Notes: generated by a model from the letters alone, not told the origin. DNA of 64,000 nucleotides from Paracyclopina nana (GCA_019096065.1 JAGUCH010000001.1:10292001-10356000), one strand, 5' to 3'. Positions 26,801 through 40,455 are shown, numbered from the stretch's first letter. Numbers and translations: made by a program.

Positions 26801-27076
26801 ATGTACTAGAAAGTGAGTCATACCATTTGGCGACCACAGCATTCGCGTACACAGAATTGAATTAAGAAAAGCAATTCTCTCGCCAAATACGTATACCCAT
26901 GAGATGGCGGAGCTTTCTAAAGTTTTCCATTGAATTCACTCACTCGATCCATCGTATTTTCAGGCGAATTTCCGGACGCCTTGCACGAGTCTGCTGCCCA
27001 GCCCACGAGTTGTCCCGGTCATCTGCTGCTGTTGCTAACGTCGGCAGCTCTCAAGTTGCTTGCACAGTGTATTTAA
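17859..27076 (+). CDS. dpr: Dpr-family two-immunoglobulin cell-surface protein (long-intron copy)
   Basis: Six coding exons, all GT-AG and phase-consistent: 17,859-17,934, 18,454-18,644, 22,872-23,082, 26,099-26,226, 26,644-26,812 and 26,964-27,076. They encode 295 residues. The order is a hydrophobic signal segment (about residues 14-25); Ig1 with Cys79 and Cys142, including the Dpr signature VTWIRHRDVHILTVG and YTYTTDQRF; Ig2 with Cys183 and Cys242; and a C-terminal hydrophobic tail (about 276-295) ending without a cytoplasmic domain, as expected for a GPI anchor. Dpr proteins bind DIP partners through Ig1 and guide synaptic matching; that role is inferred from the family. Exon 1 is preceded by an acceptor at 17,854, so a 5' UTR exon exists upstream. 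Introns are 519, 4,227, 3,016, 417 and 151 bp. An alternative acceptor 15 bp upstream of exon 2 (ending 18,438) would also stay in frame. Which dpr paralog this is cannot be said. Confidence 0.9.
19539..19696. mobile_element. MITE-like inverted-repeat element inside a dpr intron
   Basis: A 158-bp copy of the same family, in the orientation of the copy at 968, inside the 4.2-kb intron of the dpr gene. It differs by a short TATA insertion near the centre. The flanks are CTTTA and TAAAG, so the inverted symmetry extends a few bases beyond the element and a TA target duplication is possible. Confidence 0.8.
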
Positions 27077-27100
27077 AAGCCTCGCGAAGTGCAAGCTCAA

Positions 27101-27106
27101 AATAAA
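27101..27106 (+). terminator. Poly(A) signal of the long-intron dpr gene
   Basis: AATAAA lies 24 bp after the stop codon. This implies a very short 3' UTR, provided it is the signal used. Confidence 0.55.
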
Positions 27107-30100
27107 TGCCATCTTGGGCTTGCTTGAGTCAAAATGGCTGGTGCCCAAACAATCAGTGTTTTTCACTGGCCCAGCTTACCTACGCATGTTGAGGCACATA
27201 AGTTTCAAGCGGAAACGGGATCTCATTTTAAACGTACTCATCTGTTACGGAAACGGTCGACGACCTATGCGCAATCCTTACTACTACGGTGTACCAGAAC
27301 CAACGAACAATGCTATTTGAACTACTATTTGTTTCACTGTCATCTATGTTATAAAAATCAACAAAAAAATGTACAAAAATTACGACACTCTATCTACAAC
27401 AACACTCGCAAAATAATTTTAGATGATATGATCTTGTATACATGCAGAATTTAATAATAAAAGGTATCACTTTTCTTGGAAGGCCTGAGTCGTGGTGATG
27501 AATTAAGAGCCAAGCTCAAACAAATCATTTATCATAGCTAGCAAGACAAAAGGAGCTTATTTTCTCAAGCTAGCGAGGCCGGGGATGTGATATACCACTA
27601 CTATATAATGCCAGCACACACAGCAACAAAAGCGTAATAGATGGAAGCTAATAGTGGTTCAACGATCACACCATTGAATTTTCATCTTACTTAAGTAATC
27701 CTTTAAACCCCTTGAGAGTTAATGCACTCTGCTTTCGAATCATGTTTTGCCCTTTTCATAAGGGTCCCAAGAATCAGATTTAATGTCAATCTTCCCACCG
27801 GATAGACGAAATGCGGCCAAAGTCGGGAAACGATTATTGTTGCTTTCATGGGGGGGAGGAAAAAAGTATTTTTTCTTTCCTCCTATCTATGAGAAAGGAT
27901 TGCAGAAGAAGAGAATGAGTTGCTAGGAAGTCATCTCGAACAGGCCGTGAATTTGTCTGGAACTCTCAGGGAATAAGACGCAGCAGCTATGGTGCCAAAT
28001 ACTTGACATTCTTAGAGGACAGGAATGACCAAGGAAAAAGAAGATCTCGCTGCCTTTTTTTGCTCCCGACAAAAACTCAGTGAAAATTATTTGCAGCCAA
28101 GGAAATGCTGCTACCATATTATATGTAGAAGGATGCCATTATATTAGAGCAATAAAAGGCTGACCAGTTTTTGTGCGTGGAGCCTAGCCTTCTTGGTTTC
28201 GTCCCAATATGCAAGGCCAGCAAAGCTGCAAAACGCCAAAGTTATACGAGGAACACCCAAAGCACCATAATAACGTAGCTAGCTCGTACTATACCGAACC
28301 AAAAGAAAGGGTCGACTTGAACAGTTGCGCTTTCTGGTGCCACTCCAAAATGGAACGGTACGTAGAACAATGTGGGACTAGAGAAGCAAAAAATCTTTCT
28401 CCTCCAGAGCAAACTTATTGCGCTTAAAACTTTGCCATATAATTCTTCTCTAAATTGCTTCAATAAAAAAGAAGAAGAGGTGCAGCTTAGCAGAGTGTGC
28501 AGCAATGTATTGTTTGCTGCTCTGGCACAGCAAACCACCACTACTGCTTTGCTCCGCGAGCATTTTCTGCATATCAACCACTCCCATGGGAGATTTTTTG
28601 CTTTTGTTTGTTGTGTGGACTAGCGCATACGCACTACTGCCAACATAGCATAGAGCAGTATGGCAAAAAGAGGTCATTGAGAAGGCTGTCTTCTCCGCAA
28701 AAGAACATTTCCTATTTTCTGAATTCCCTCCACTTTTTTTGGCTCAACTTATTAAAAAGAACGGTGTTTTGCATGGAAAAAGCAAGTGAGTTGCTCGCTA
28801 CTTTATAGGTTGCTCTCTCGCTCTTTCCGTGATGCAGTCAATCTTCCATTTGGGAGGTAGCAGATAGCAAAATGCCTGTTGACTGACACTTCAAATAGAT
28901 AGGGATGCCTGTCATCGACACGTGTAATGGGAACTTTTTTTGCACACGCACCTCGCACAAAACGACCTTTTTTGCAGGCAGTCCGTTTGAGATGTTGTTG
29001 AAAGGACTACAACATAACAGCTCGTATTTGTTGAAACCTGTAATGGGTTTTTTCCCAAGAAGGATATACCACATAAGATGAAGCATTGAGAAATCGATTC
29101 CTTGGTTTCCCAGCCATTCAAAAATAACATCCATCAACGAAATGAGCGCTCTATCAATGGGCAATAGGTTGAATCAAAATGTATTTGAAGTCATAGCTGA
29201 CTTTCTCACTAAAGAAGTCTATATAGCCTTTACTTTGACCGGTTAAAGCCAAAAATCAGCCAGGCCGTTTTTGCTTTATGCATATGGACCCATCGTTAAC
29301 ATGACCGCAGCATTGTGTTTGATATTTCGGCGAAATGCAATTCTTGAGCTCCTTGGATGACCAAGCAAATGCAACAGCAAGAATTCCGATTGGCTTTTTT
29401 TATCCGGTCGGATGAACATTAAAGTAACTTCCCAATCTTTTTTTGCGAGCTAGAAAAAGCGCACAAAATTGGCAAACCTCTTTTGGAAGGCTCAACCGTG
29501 TTTTGGGAACTGGCAGAAAGACGGATTAGCAGGTCAAATGCACCTCGGGGGAGAAACGCTATGATTATTATTTAACAAGCCCCCGACCCTTTAAAAAAGT
29601 TGGAGCCAAGATTAAATAACGATTCCCATCAAGCTTTGCATTTTAAGCCTAATTGAAAATGCATTTCTTAGAGATTCTAGTTGCTGCCCTACCAAAATGC
29701 AAAAAGTTCAAGACTACTCTTTCCCCTACTTTATGTAAAAACTTTGAAACTTCCATTCGAGCTCCTCTCATACATACTTCTATCTATGTGGAACAATCTC
29801 GACGACAGAGGGCACTTGATTGCTTCTCAGGTAAATAGATATCCTTTAGTTATGATAAGGCTTGTACGCAAAATTTCAAAATTGTTCCAATCTTTGTGGC
29901 GGGCAAAGTCAGCAGCGAAGAAAGGGGAGAAATTCTGATTGCAAAAGCCATTCCGATCACGTTTGCAGACTTCTTGGCAGCTAGGCCCAAGAATGAAAGC
30001 CAACCTTGAAGCTTGAGGTGCTATATTGTAACCAGTATCACATCAATCAAGAAATGGAAAGTCTACTTGTTCTTACGAACGCAGCTGTAGGATATTTTAC

Positions 30101-33100
30101 CGTTCAAAAAATAAAATCTAAGAGGAATCCTCGACATTGAATGCAAGGTACACGGCTCAAAGATAGAAGAGCTGGCCATCAAGGATTTAATAATCCAATC
30201 CAAGCATTACAAGTCTGCGGTGCGGTGGAGCCAATCTTGCTCCAGAGATATTTTTAGGCTCGCTCGGTTAAAGTTCGACTGCAATCCCATAAAATTCCCA
30301 TTTGGCAACTTAGTATGAGCAGAATTCTGCAAAAAGGAAAGCTTGCTCGCTAATTGCTAAATCCAATTAAGACATTTCGATCTTTGAAAGCAACACAGTA
30401 ACAAGGATGAAATGTCAACCATTACGAAATAATTGTCGACTATAAAGTCAGATTTCCTTCAGCCTCCTCTAGGACTCGTTCATGGGTCAGTAAAAAATAA
30501 AAGAGGAGAGTAAATAGAAAGGCCATACAAAAGCCTACCCTGGAAGGGTGCAATAATTCTTCATACTACTACTGCGCGTGAGAGCAGCCATTTTTCCTTC
30601 CTGACTGCCGTAAGATAGCCAACCGCAATTAGTCAATTTGAGGCCTATAGGCTAGTTTTTGCCACTCTGAACCCAGCCTCGAGTGGAGTGGAGAAGCTAG
30701 GTCAGGAATAGGGCTGAAGAAACAAAAGCTTAGACAGCTGTTGTGTCGAAATAGCAGGCCAAGTTTCAGACATAATGCATAATTTGTGGCCAAAGATGTC
30801 AGCATCGCTCCAAAATGGTACTTTTTCGGACTTCTCTGCCAAGTCAAGGCCGATTCCTATACACGCTCAATGAAAGGGGATCTCTTGACGGATGACAGGA
30901 AACCATAATGGCATGCAAAAGAAGAAGGACTACGTACTTCACATGGTAAATGTGGAAACGTTATTCGTTCCTAATTGAAGCCTACCGATGAAGGGCAGTG
31001 CTACACGACCAATGAAACATTGAGGATCCTGGAAGTTAGAAAGCAAAATAGTGCTCTCTCTCTCTCTGTCATGTTTATGGCTTCTAGGAGAGCAGAAAAA
31101 TGCCACAATACAATGGTGATACGAGCATAACTGTCCCCATAAACAATTTTATTAACATTTTGCGAAGGACTGTGCTGGAAATCTGCTGGCTCAATCTTTG
31201 GGGAAAAGAGGCTTCAGAGGCTTTACCTAGTAAATGCCACGCTGTCTATTGCCGGGGAATGCTGTTAATGACTAACTATTTATGGCAAGACGTTAAAAAA
31301 GTGAGAGAGGAAAGGGGGAAATTTCTTACAAGCGCGAGGGGATGGCACAATCAAATGAAACGCGACATATTTACAACCATTGCGCCTTTCCCTTCGTTAC
31401 ATACTTTTGCCAACTAGTTCATGAGGTTGAAGCCGTCAGCTAAATGGTTTGCAAGCTCGCTTCATTTGCGCATATTTTGAATTGCTGTCTCCTTGCAAAA
31501 GCGATTTAGGAAAGAAAAAGCAACATAGTGCGCTCCATCACACGTGTCTCTAAGGGAAACACATAAAAATAGCGTTTGCCATAAAACACGCACCAGCTTA
31601 TGGAGCAATTCGTTATGGGCATCCGGAAGAGTCAAAAGGAAGAAATTCTTTATCGCCTTGCTGCCTTTGTTTCCAATCTTCGGAAAATTGGGAAGGAAAG
31701 GCAAGATTGATGGGATGCCATCGCAGTGGAAAATGTCGCCGATTTTGGACGGTTTGTCTGCAGAAATGGCTGCCTATCTACTACTATCTATAATTAGCAC
31801 CAAAACTAAGTCTCTCCCGCTGACTCGCCTCAAAGCTCAAGATAATTTCTGGAGCTTAGCATACGTTTTTTTAAGCTGCAAACGACAGCCATGTGTCGAT
31901 CGAGGAGCCGCTACTTCTTCGTCCTTTCATACTCTAATCTTGGATTCAGCTGTTGGCCCTAACTTGAGAAGATTGATTGATTCTGCAATCTGCCAGATTA
32001 TTGAAGCAAGTTTCTCTGACATCAAAGTTTCCGACATCGGATCACGCTTTTCAATTCATGATGGCCTACAGATCGAGTTGGAGCTGAAGATGCATAATTA
32101 AAAAGTGAGCGCACACAGACTGACGCGCGGTCTAACTGCATCGACGCAATGTATCCTCCTTTTTTACGACACTAATTGCGGCCGACTAAAGGCCCTCTTT
32201 TGACGCAGCTAATCCTCCTCATTGAATACCAGTAGTCGTTGTTGTTCATCATTCAGGAGAGATGAGACAAAAACAGGACTGGAGAGAAAACGAAGTAGAA
32301 CAGACTTGATTGGGGCTCCAAGTTGCCAAATTGATCCTTAGACAATCCCAGACGCACGAAAAAGAGGCATAATTCATGTCCTTATCGAGGCATTTGCCGA
32401 AAGCTTGCGGGTGGGAACCGCATTAAAAATACAACGATCGCATTGACAAGCTTAAGCAGCGTGGTGGGGACAAAATTAAAGATTGTAAACTTTGCCTACC
32501 TTCGCAAGGGGATGCACCAAAGCTTGCGGCTTTTCTTTTCGTCATCAGGCCAACTTCATCATCAAAGTCTTTGACGGCACCATTGGCAAATAAAAAGCAT
32601 TCAACTTCTTTTATTAGTCAAGCCAACCGGCGAGGGGCAACTTTTCGCATTACTCGCTACCATCTGCAGCCTAAATGCGAAAAAAGCACAAATTCGAGCA
32701 ACGAAGCGCCAAAATAAATACTTACTTTTGCTGTACCATTGACCACCTTTGTCATTATCTGTGATGACCAAGAACAGCTAGGATCTCCCAGGGGGGAGAC
32801 CGCAACGTATTTCCAATCTGATCACGACGTGAGAAACACTCGGGAAAACGAGGCAGAACTGGTTTGAGCGAGTCTTCCGTAAGCAGCTGAAACGTTCGTG
32901 TTTATGCTGGCCGGCGCGCTGAGATGGCCAACTAGGTCGGTTGACCCGCTCAGCTCACGGGCGTGCCATTAAGTCATGCTTTTTTCAGCGCGTCCATCGG
33001 AAATTTTCCGACGCGTGCCACTGGCTGCTGAGTGTTGAGCAGGCGGCGAAAGCTGACATCACAGGTGCGCAACTTTTGAAAACTACGTCACTCCACCTCG

Positions 33101-34715
33101 CCGCGTGATAAAGTTACCAAAAAGACAATCATGAACGATGCAGATATTTACCAAAACGGTTAGCGTTGCAATAGCGTCAGTTTCTTGGAACCCTTTACAA
33201 CTCCCTGTTGATCCTAGTGCTTCTACGTTTCATGCGTGCATGACATCTCCTGCAACAATGGCTTCATGATTTCTTCCTGAAGGTTTCGCCGTTGACCTTG
33301 GAGCATGTGAGATCGCAAAAAAAATCAGGAAACTTCGTAAGAATCATTGCCCCTCTTCCGGCCCTTGGTGCTGCTTGAGCTTTCGTCTATCGGAATCTGA
33401 TAGGCGCTATTCGGCTGTATTCCATGTTCTTTGTATGCATTTTTCCCAAATGCGCGACGACGACTTTTGGGTTACCTCTGGGAAATTTCGTTTCTCAGAG
33501 TATTTTTGTTTACTTTACTCTAGAGTGTTCAAGCTGGCAGTAGCGTGGCACGCGCGAGGAGGAGTAAGTAGCTAGTTACAATCCAGCGAAGAACACAAGA
33601 CAATGGATACCATGTGGAGCGGCTCACAAATCAGCTCCAAGATTTATTTTACAAAGTTCTCGTTGCCAAAGTTGCGACAATTTGTCGCACCTCGAGCTCT
33701 CATTCTCAATGACGGCCAGAAGTGTTCTCGATTTCTGAATGAGTGACGCTTTTTGGCATGGTAATATCCGAAATAGTTTTTTCTTCTTCTTCTTGTGAGC
33801 GAGCCGCAGCTTTGGCTTTTTTGAAAGCTTTTCTCTTCTGCCGTCATAAATCAATTTGATTGCACTTTCGCGCCTCGGCTTTAGAGTAATTCTGTGGTTT
33901 TCAAGTGGCCATTCGATGCAGCGTACGAGAGTGGCGCTCCGAGAAATAACTTCCTGCCACGAGGCTTGGACATCAATTTTTGCATCGCGGACGCTATGTG
34001 AAAAGAAAATTGACAACGATGCATCGCGTCAAGTGACCCAGTTCAAAGGAAAACTCGAACTGATTTCTGGAAGCTTCAACGAACTGTTTTCGCAGAAAAT
34101 GTTGGTTTTTGTCCACAAAGACGAGCTGAAGTGAGCGCGAAAAAAAATCATATTTGTCGTCGCGGGCAAAGCAAATGATAAAATCTTTGCAAATCCTTTT
34201 ATTGTGGTATGCTTGCCAAATGGCGGGAAAGTTCAGACGGAAGTCAAGATTATTGCTTTTCCTCCGCCGATGTTTTATGGGTTGTTCTTGGTGCCCCAGT
34301 TCTCTTACTCCTCCAAATCCCTTTCACTTGAAAAGATTTGCATTTTTCGAGCCAAACTTGTAGTTCTGCCTCAAGTTGACCCGAATCTCGAGGAGGAAAA
34401 GTTCATCGCAGCACATTTACAAAAAGTTGCCTCCATGGGGATTGGCAAAGTTTGCAATATGTACAAGCTAAATGCCTCTTGAAATGTAAAAGTTGCCTTA
34501 TTTTTGGGAGGAAGACGGCACCGTGAGAATGAATAGCTTCATTTTCTTTTGAGAATGAATTACATGCCCGTGGCATTTGATTACAGACTCATGCGACCTT
34601 CTTCAATCAGTTTCGTAAGACCAGCCTCGTCGAACAACAACAGCAGCTCTTACGCAAGTAATTGAATGAGGCTCAGACGAATCGAAAGCTTGGCCTCTCT
34701 ATCGTTGTATTTCAT
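27107..34715. other. Non-coding intergenic region
   Basis: No family-recognisable exon was found on either strand. The longest open frame (31,544-32,101, 185 codons on +) has no recognisable motif and no exon partners. A short CT-rich run lies near 31,053-31,067. The GC-richer patch around 32,880-33,110 might be regulatory, but nothing specific can be read in it. Confidence 0.5.
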
Positions 34716-36233
34716 TCAATGGGGCGGCAACTTGATGCCGGTTGCCTCCAAATTTTGCGCGATCCACGCGTCCCATTTTTGTAGCATTTTCTCGTCTATG
34801 AAGTATCGCCTCCATTCTCCAACTTTTCCCGTTCTGACAAACTTTTTGAAAAGTGGACTCCTGCCAGTGGATTCCACGACAACTTGGCGAAAGTTGTCAA
34901 TGTACAAGTGGCCATCCAATTTGAGGACTCGATAATCTGTCAAGACGTAGCCAAGAAATTGCGCAACCTCACGGATCATTGACGGCAGATCTGACTTCAT
35001 GTCCTCGAACCAGATTATTTTCAAATTGGGATGGCTCTGCGCTTTCCAGGCGCTCTGAACATGGAAGAGGAATGTTGGTCACGATGTATGCAAGTAAGCA
35101 ATGCGTACCTTGAGCAAAGTCCAGAAGCTCCCGTACCCGAGAGAGCCTTTCATGAAGAGTCCAGCAAACTGGGCGAAATCGCCCTGGAATCCATAGTCTT
35201 CAAAGTTCAAATGGTGATGGTAGTAGGAGACGCAGCAGTCCTTCGGGTTCCTGCCAACGAATACAACTTTGCACGTTTGCAGGAGGGTGGGCGGCAGCAT
35301 TTCCAGGGGCAAATGCGTTTTGATGACCCGCGGCGAAGGTGCAGCCTCTGCAGCCTTCAGTGAATTGGCCATTGCCAAGAATTGGCCCGTTTCGAGATGA
35401 GACATCGATGAAAGGTCGTATTTTTCTTTCGCCATTTCCAAATCAGGCAGCTGAGCGTGTACTTCAATGAATGGAGTTCGTTCCCACAGGGGCCTACTCT
35501 TGGCTTCCTCTATATTGACATTGTGCACAATTTGCCATACCATCTCCTGTATTTTAAAGTGAGCCAGATGATAACGAAATTAATAGCATGCGTCTTTTGC
35601 AACAATGGCAGAGCGACTTTCTCAGTGGAAATGAAGCCATGGCAGCTCGTCGACGTATTTGCACAATGGGACACTCTGCTTTCATTTCGAGTATATATGC
35701 ACCGCAAATAGCTGGAGGAATGGGCTGTGCTGCATTGACTGTCGTCCACATACCTTTGGTGCTTTTGTCAAAAAGATGCGCATTTTTTATCTGGACTCGC
35801 GCACAGTGGGATTTCGTGCCAGCCCACTGTGATCTCAAATGGTCACGAGAATGATTGAAAAAGAGCAAAAGCCACTACCAAAAATAATTGGCCTCTCGCA
35901 CAAAAAGAGGCCAATTTCCACAAGTAACTGACCAGCTTCGGTACGCGGCTCTTTTTCAGCCTTGAAAAGCGTACATTTTTAAAAATCACTCACCTGCACC
36001 CAGGTGGTTCCGCATTTGGGATAGGTCACAACCCATACATCATCGGGCCTCACTTCAAAGTTGTAGATTGCTTCTGCAACTTTGGCCATTTCTCTTGGGC
36101 CATGAATCTGCAACGGCTCTGAAGTGACTCCATTAAGCTGGTTGGATGAAGGACTAAAAACTTGCCTTCGCTCCCGCTCCACGGCTGGACACGAGGGGAG
36201 CCATTTGAAGGGATAATTGGCGTTGATTGGCAT
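34716..36233 (-). CDS. Cytosolic sulfotransferase (SULT family)
   Basis: Three exons on the minus strand: 36,233-35,994, 35,546-35,109 and 35,054-34,716. All junctions are phase 0 and give 338 residues. The enzyme transfers sulfate from PAPS to small hydroxyl or amine acceptors. The 5'-phosphosulfate loop YPKCGTTW is at residues 71-78, the catalytic His is His158 in KTHLP, the 3'-phosphate motif RNPKDCCVS is at 179-187, and the C-terminal PAPS-binding motif RTGKVGEW is at 300-307. The first junction joins CGTTWVQ to EMVWQIV, exactly as in the family. No signal peptide or membrane segment is present, so it should be cytosolic. The length is somewhat above the usual 290-310 because of an N-terminal extension of about 40 residues. 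The substrate cannot be told from sequence. Confidence 0.93.
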
Positions 36234-36275
36234 CGTTGCACGACTTGACTTGGGATCTGTCGCTTACTAGGTCCG

Positions 36276-36285
36276 CTTTATAAAG
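36276..36285 (-). promoter_or_regulatory. Possible TATA box of the sulfotransferase gene
   Basis: CTTTATAAAG sits about 43 bp upstream of the start codon. That would place a transcription start near 36,250, where the minus strand reads TCAAGTC, a loose initiator match. This leaves a very short 5' UTR and is an inference from position only. Confidence 0.4.
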
Positions 36286-38792
36286 ATGCTGCAGGCAATC
36301 CAGATGCTCAGTTCATATGTCCCTCAGTGTAGTTTTCTCGGTTGGCATTAGCATAATTGATTAGATGCGCCAATCAAGGGAAGCCAACTTTTTGTAAGCC
36401 AGTGTCACAAATGCCATCCGAAATAGGCTAATTTGATGCCACCAATCACATACAAAAAGCTTAATTACGTTGAGGCGAGAATACAGCGCTGTACTAAAAG
36501 AATGTGGAAGAAATGTAAAAGGCCTGCCTTGGAAATGAGCTCAAGCCAGAAAGAAGTTGGAAAAGTTGCGGTGGAATTTTTAAAAGCCGAGTAAAAGCAG
36601 CCGAGCCCTGGATGCCGATGAGAAGTGCCCATAAATTATTGCTGAGTCATCCCTCGCTGCTGCCGAGCCTTAATGAACTTTTTTCGTATGCTTTCAACTT
36701 TTCTAACTACATGCTAAATTGCCAAATGCTATCAAAGAGCTTAAGTTACTTTAAACACATGAACAATTTCCTTCCAGATGATCAAGCTATTTGTTTCTTA
36801 TGAAATGTGCGATATGACGTCTTAGCATTTTTATAAACCTGTTGCTGCCCATTATGGATATGCGTGACTCTATGTACTCTATTCGGTCAATGTATCTCTG
36901 CTGCAGCTTAAAAAATGCCCAACATGTCATACTATCAAAAAGTTGATCAAACTGGAAAGGTGGCAAGTGACGGTGAAGCAAGAAATACTAGCTGGCTAAA
37001 AAGTGGGTTGATATTACTATAGCGGCTAAGGAGCGAAACTCAAAATGATTCACGGCGAAGACAATTAATCTGGAAAAAAGAAAGAAAGAAAGGAAGCAAT
37101 TTAACGATGTTCGTGATCTTTGCTGAGATCAACTTCATGGTTCTCTGGTTCCCTCATAAAGAGCATTTCGATCCACGCACAGTATCAGCAGTATTGCAAA
37201 GAAAAGCTTATCTCTCTCCCTCAGATCTCTATGATTTTGATGAGCCCAACAGTGATTTCCATGTCTGAAAAAGCTAGCAAAATGTTCGCAAACTCTCGCT
37301 GATGTACTGACGAGGCTCATAAAAAACCCAAGAGACAGTGAGTGAGTAAAGCAAAAGATATCAGATAAAAACGCACCATAAGGTTGGATGTTACGAGGAA
37401 ACGGACGAGCCTAAAAAAGTTTCCGGAAAGCTCACGTTGTTGCCCAAACTTGATACAATATTTGGAAACGCGAATGCTGAATTAGTTTTGCACCCAATTT
37501 TTTGTGACAAAGATCAACTCTCGGAAAAAGTAGAAGGTTGATTGCCGAAGGCTGATTGCCGAAGGCTGTTGTGGTAACAAAGTGCCTCTTTCACGGAGGA
37601 TAGGGTCATTTCCAAAAGCAATTCAGGCCAATTAATGGCAGATGAAAGCAGTATAGAGACAATTGCTCCTTTCCTGACTCAATGCAATCGGTTAGCTTTG
37701 ACTCGGAAATGAGCAAGATGGCAACAATGCATCGGAGAATGCCAATCGTCTTAGAGCTGGCAACCAAATCGCCTAAGCCTCATATTTTTGTTCAAGGTTT
37801 GATCAAGGACAACACCAAAAGCACATCAAAGAGTCCCTGAAGAAAGTCCTTTAAGGCCTAAAGTCCCCCTTCAGAATCCTCCGCGCAGAACAAGAACAGT
37901 GCCAAATTTCTGTAATTCTATTGGACACTTCACTCGGAATTACTCTTAATTGGCAAGGCCGGATATGAACCTTTTCCAAAGCTTTTCAGCCTTTTTCCAT
38001 TTAAACTTTTTCCCATTTCGTCATCGCAAAGTTTAGCCTTCTGAAAAATCCCATTGTTCGACTCCTGACTCAATATTTTCATATATGTAAATCAGAATCA
38101 TACACCGACCAGTAGGCAAACAGTACCACCAAAAAATTAATCAATTATTTTCTCTGATAAGTCCTGGAATCGAGGCAAAGAAGGTATATTGACACTTTTG
38201 ATTGTGGCTACTTTAAGGCCTATGATCGTTAACAAAGACATGCTAAGAGATGTTGTTGTCAAATAGAGTTCGTGAATAAAGAAAAAAGATTAGAGATGCT
38301 ATTGCTTCATCCGGATTCCGGAATGAGTCACAAATTGGATGGGATGAGCAAAGAGCGATGACTAAATCGTATTTGATCCACTTTCCTACTTGACTTTACC
38401 GAATCTTTTCTTATTTATTCAGTGTGCAGCTAGCCTCTCCCTTCGGGTTCGACAAACTATCTTTAAGGCGCCAGTCATAAACAAATAGGGGATAAATGCT
38501 GCCCTAAACTCACTTGAAAAATAATTTCATGACTATTTAATTGAATTTCAAAATTTCAAAGCCGAGACAAATTTGTTATTCAATCAAGTCAAGCAATTAT
38601 GATTGCGGGGAGAGTGAATAGAATAGTTGGTTTGTTTTGGCTTTGAATTCGATCTGATTTCTCAATTTCTCTAGGAGCGAGTCCAGCTTCTAAATAGACA
38701 GGATTTTGCCAACAGCTGGAATTTGACACACTCTTCTTGAGCATTTGATGTGCATTTCATGAAGAGATCTAAGTTAACCCATTGTCACCATA
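36286..38792. other. Intergenic region between the sulfotransferase and SCAMP genes
   Basis: No coding exon was recognised. It contains an (AAAG)n-like run at about 37,074-37,092 and a perfect 14-bp tandem repeat, GATTGCCGAAGGCT, at 37,540-37,553 and 37,554-37,567. The two flanking genes are divergently transcribed, so both promoters should lie here. Confidence 0.5.
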
Positions 38793-40377
38793 ATGTCAGG
38801 ATTTGAAGAAGAGAACCCGTTTGCGGTAAGATGTCGACTCAAATGAGTGGGATAGAAAATCGCTTAGCCGTCTTTTTTCCGTCAAGGATCCTTCTGTGCA
38901 AAGAGCCGTGGCAGGAAGTGGCCAAGCCCAGACCAATCTTGAGGACTATGATCCGTTCAATAATCAGACGAAAACTAGCAGTGGGCCAGCCGTAATGCAA
39001 GCTCAACCGGTTCAGCCGCCTCCTTACACTTCAACGAATCAGCAACAGATTTCCGCCGCAGATTTCGAGGTACATTTCGTTACATCAAAATGCTCCTTAA
39101 CATGATTGATTCAACTTTATCGTTTCCTGCGCCTCATTAGGAGTTAAAGGTACTGTTTATAGTGTTTTGTGCTTGCTCTGCTGATGCGTGGGAGTTGATT
39201 AGCATGCTCTTAAGAAAGCATTGCACATTATATTTCATTACGTAATGACGGCCTTTTCAGAGGCGACAAGAGGAACTTGAGAAACGGGCGCAAGAGCTGG
39301 AAAGACGAGAAGCAGAGCTCAGAAATGCTCCTCACAACGGTAAGGATGATTGTTTCACCAATCTATAACTACTTTTAAAAGCCATCCTCGTTTTCAGTCC
39401 GCCAAAACAATTGGCCTCCACTGCCCTCATTTTGTCCGGTTCAGCCTTGTTTCTATCAAGACATCAACGTCGATATTCCAGTGGAGTTCCAAAAGATCGT
39501 GAGATACCTGTACTACCTCTGGATAGGTACGATGACCACCCCTCATCAGTCCTAGTTCTCAATACAACCTTTTTCTTTGCAGCGCATGCCTCACTGCTGC
39601 TTGGCAACTTGATGGTCGGGCTCCTTTATTTATTTGCCGGGGGTGATGCGGGAGCCACTTTCGGACTGGCTTTAATCTACTGGTTTCTCTTCACGCCAGC
39701 GTCATTCATGTGCTGGTTTCGGCCAGCATACAAAGCCTTCAGGTCAAAAGCCCTACAGTTTTCAGTTCCATGAATTAGCCTTTAACAATTTGCTGTTTGC
39801 AGGGATGACAGCTCGATGTACTTCATGGTGTTCTTCTTCACTTTCTTCTTCCAATTCCTCACTAGCGTCGTGTACGCCCTTGGGATTGGAGGAATGGGAT
39901 CAAGGTACCTTCGAAAGGAATGACAAAACTATGAAAGAATCATGCCTTGATCATTTCTATTTTGCAGTGGTCTCATTTTGGGTCTGAAATCTCTGGGTGT
40001 GAGTGGTGGCCTCACCTTCGTAGGCGTGCTTATGATCATTATCGGAGTTGGATTTGGAATCGCTGCATGTGGAGACTTCTACATGCTCGTTCGGGTATGC
40101 GCTTTTGATGAAAGCTCGTCGACCTCTTTCAATGGAGGGGGACTGCTTGGGCAAATAGTGGTCTTGAATAATTCTAATGAATGTGTTTTAAACATAGATT
40201 CACCGACTGTACAGAAGCAGCGGAGCTTCGTTGGCCAAGGCTCAGGCTGAATTCACTTCTGGAGTGATGAAAAACGAAGCTGTCAGACAAGCTGCCGCGG
40301 AAGCAGCAAGAGAAACCGTGCGAAGTCAATTTGCATCGGCAACCCAACAGCAGCAGCCAGGCGGAAGTAGGTTCTAA
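38793..40377 (+). CDS. Scamp: Secretory carrier-associated membrane protein (SCAMP)
   Basis: Eight exons: 38,793-38,825, 38,887-39,069, 39,261-39,339, 39,398-39,526, 39,583-39,742, 39,803-39,904, 39,968-40,094 and 40,198-40,377. They give 330 residues, the normal SCAMP length. The order is an N-terminal NPF (ENPFA) and an NPF-like YDPFNN motif that recruit EH-domain proteins, a proline-rich PPPY segment, a charged coiled coil (about 73-98), the conserved [19 protein letters not shown] block, and four membrane spans (about 140-165, 170-192, 200-225, 243-270). The family's cytoplasmic loop [11 protein letters not shown] lies between spans 2 and 3. SCAMPs act in post-Golgi and endosomal recycling. 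The Ala/Gln-rich C-terminal tail is also typical. Introns are mostly 56-190 bp. Confidence 0.96.
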
Positions 40378-40432
40378 AGGACCTGTCATCACAAAACTAA
40401 CCAGGAGCGGCTTGCAACCTTTTTCATATTAG

Positions 40433-40455
40433 TAGACTGCTGGACTAGCAGTCTA
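40433..40455 (+). repeat. Stem-loop in the SCAMP 3' UTR
   Basis: Perfect 9-bp arms TAGACTGCT and AGCAGTCTA surround a GGACT loop, 56 bp after the stop codon. If transcribed it would form a stable hairpin. A second, weaker inverted repeat (TAACGCTC and GAGCGTTA) lies at about 40,712-40,749, beyond the likely poly(A) signal. Confidence 0.5.

Noticed and set aside
31544-32101. 185-codon open frame on + in the intergenic region
   Set aside because: No recognisable domain, no splice partners and no supporting context. A frame of this length can arise by chance in several kilobases of such sequence.
33624-34016. 130-codon frame on - with a Lys-rich run
   Set aside because: The Lys run comes from a simple TTC/TTCTT repeat. 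Nothing else resembles a protein family.
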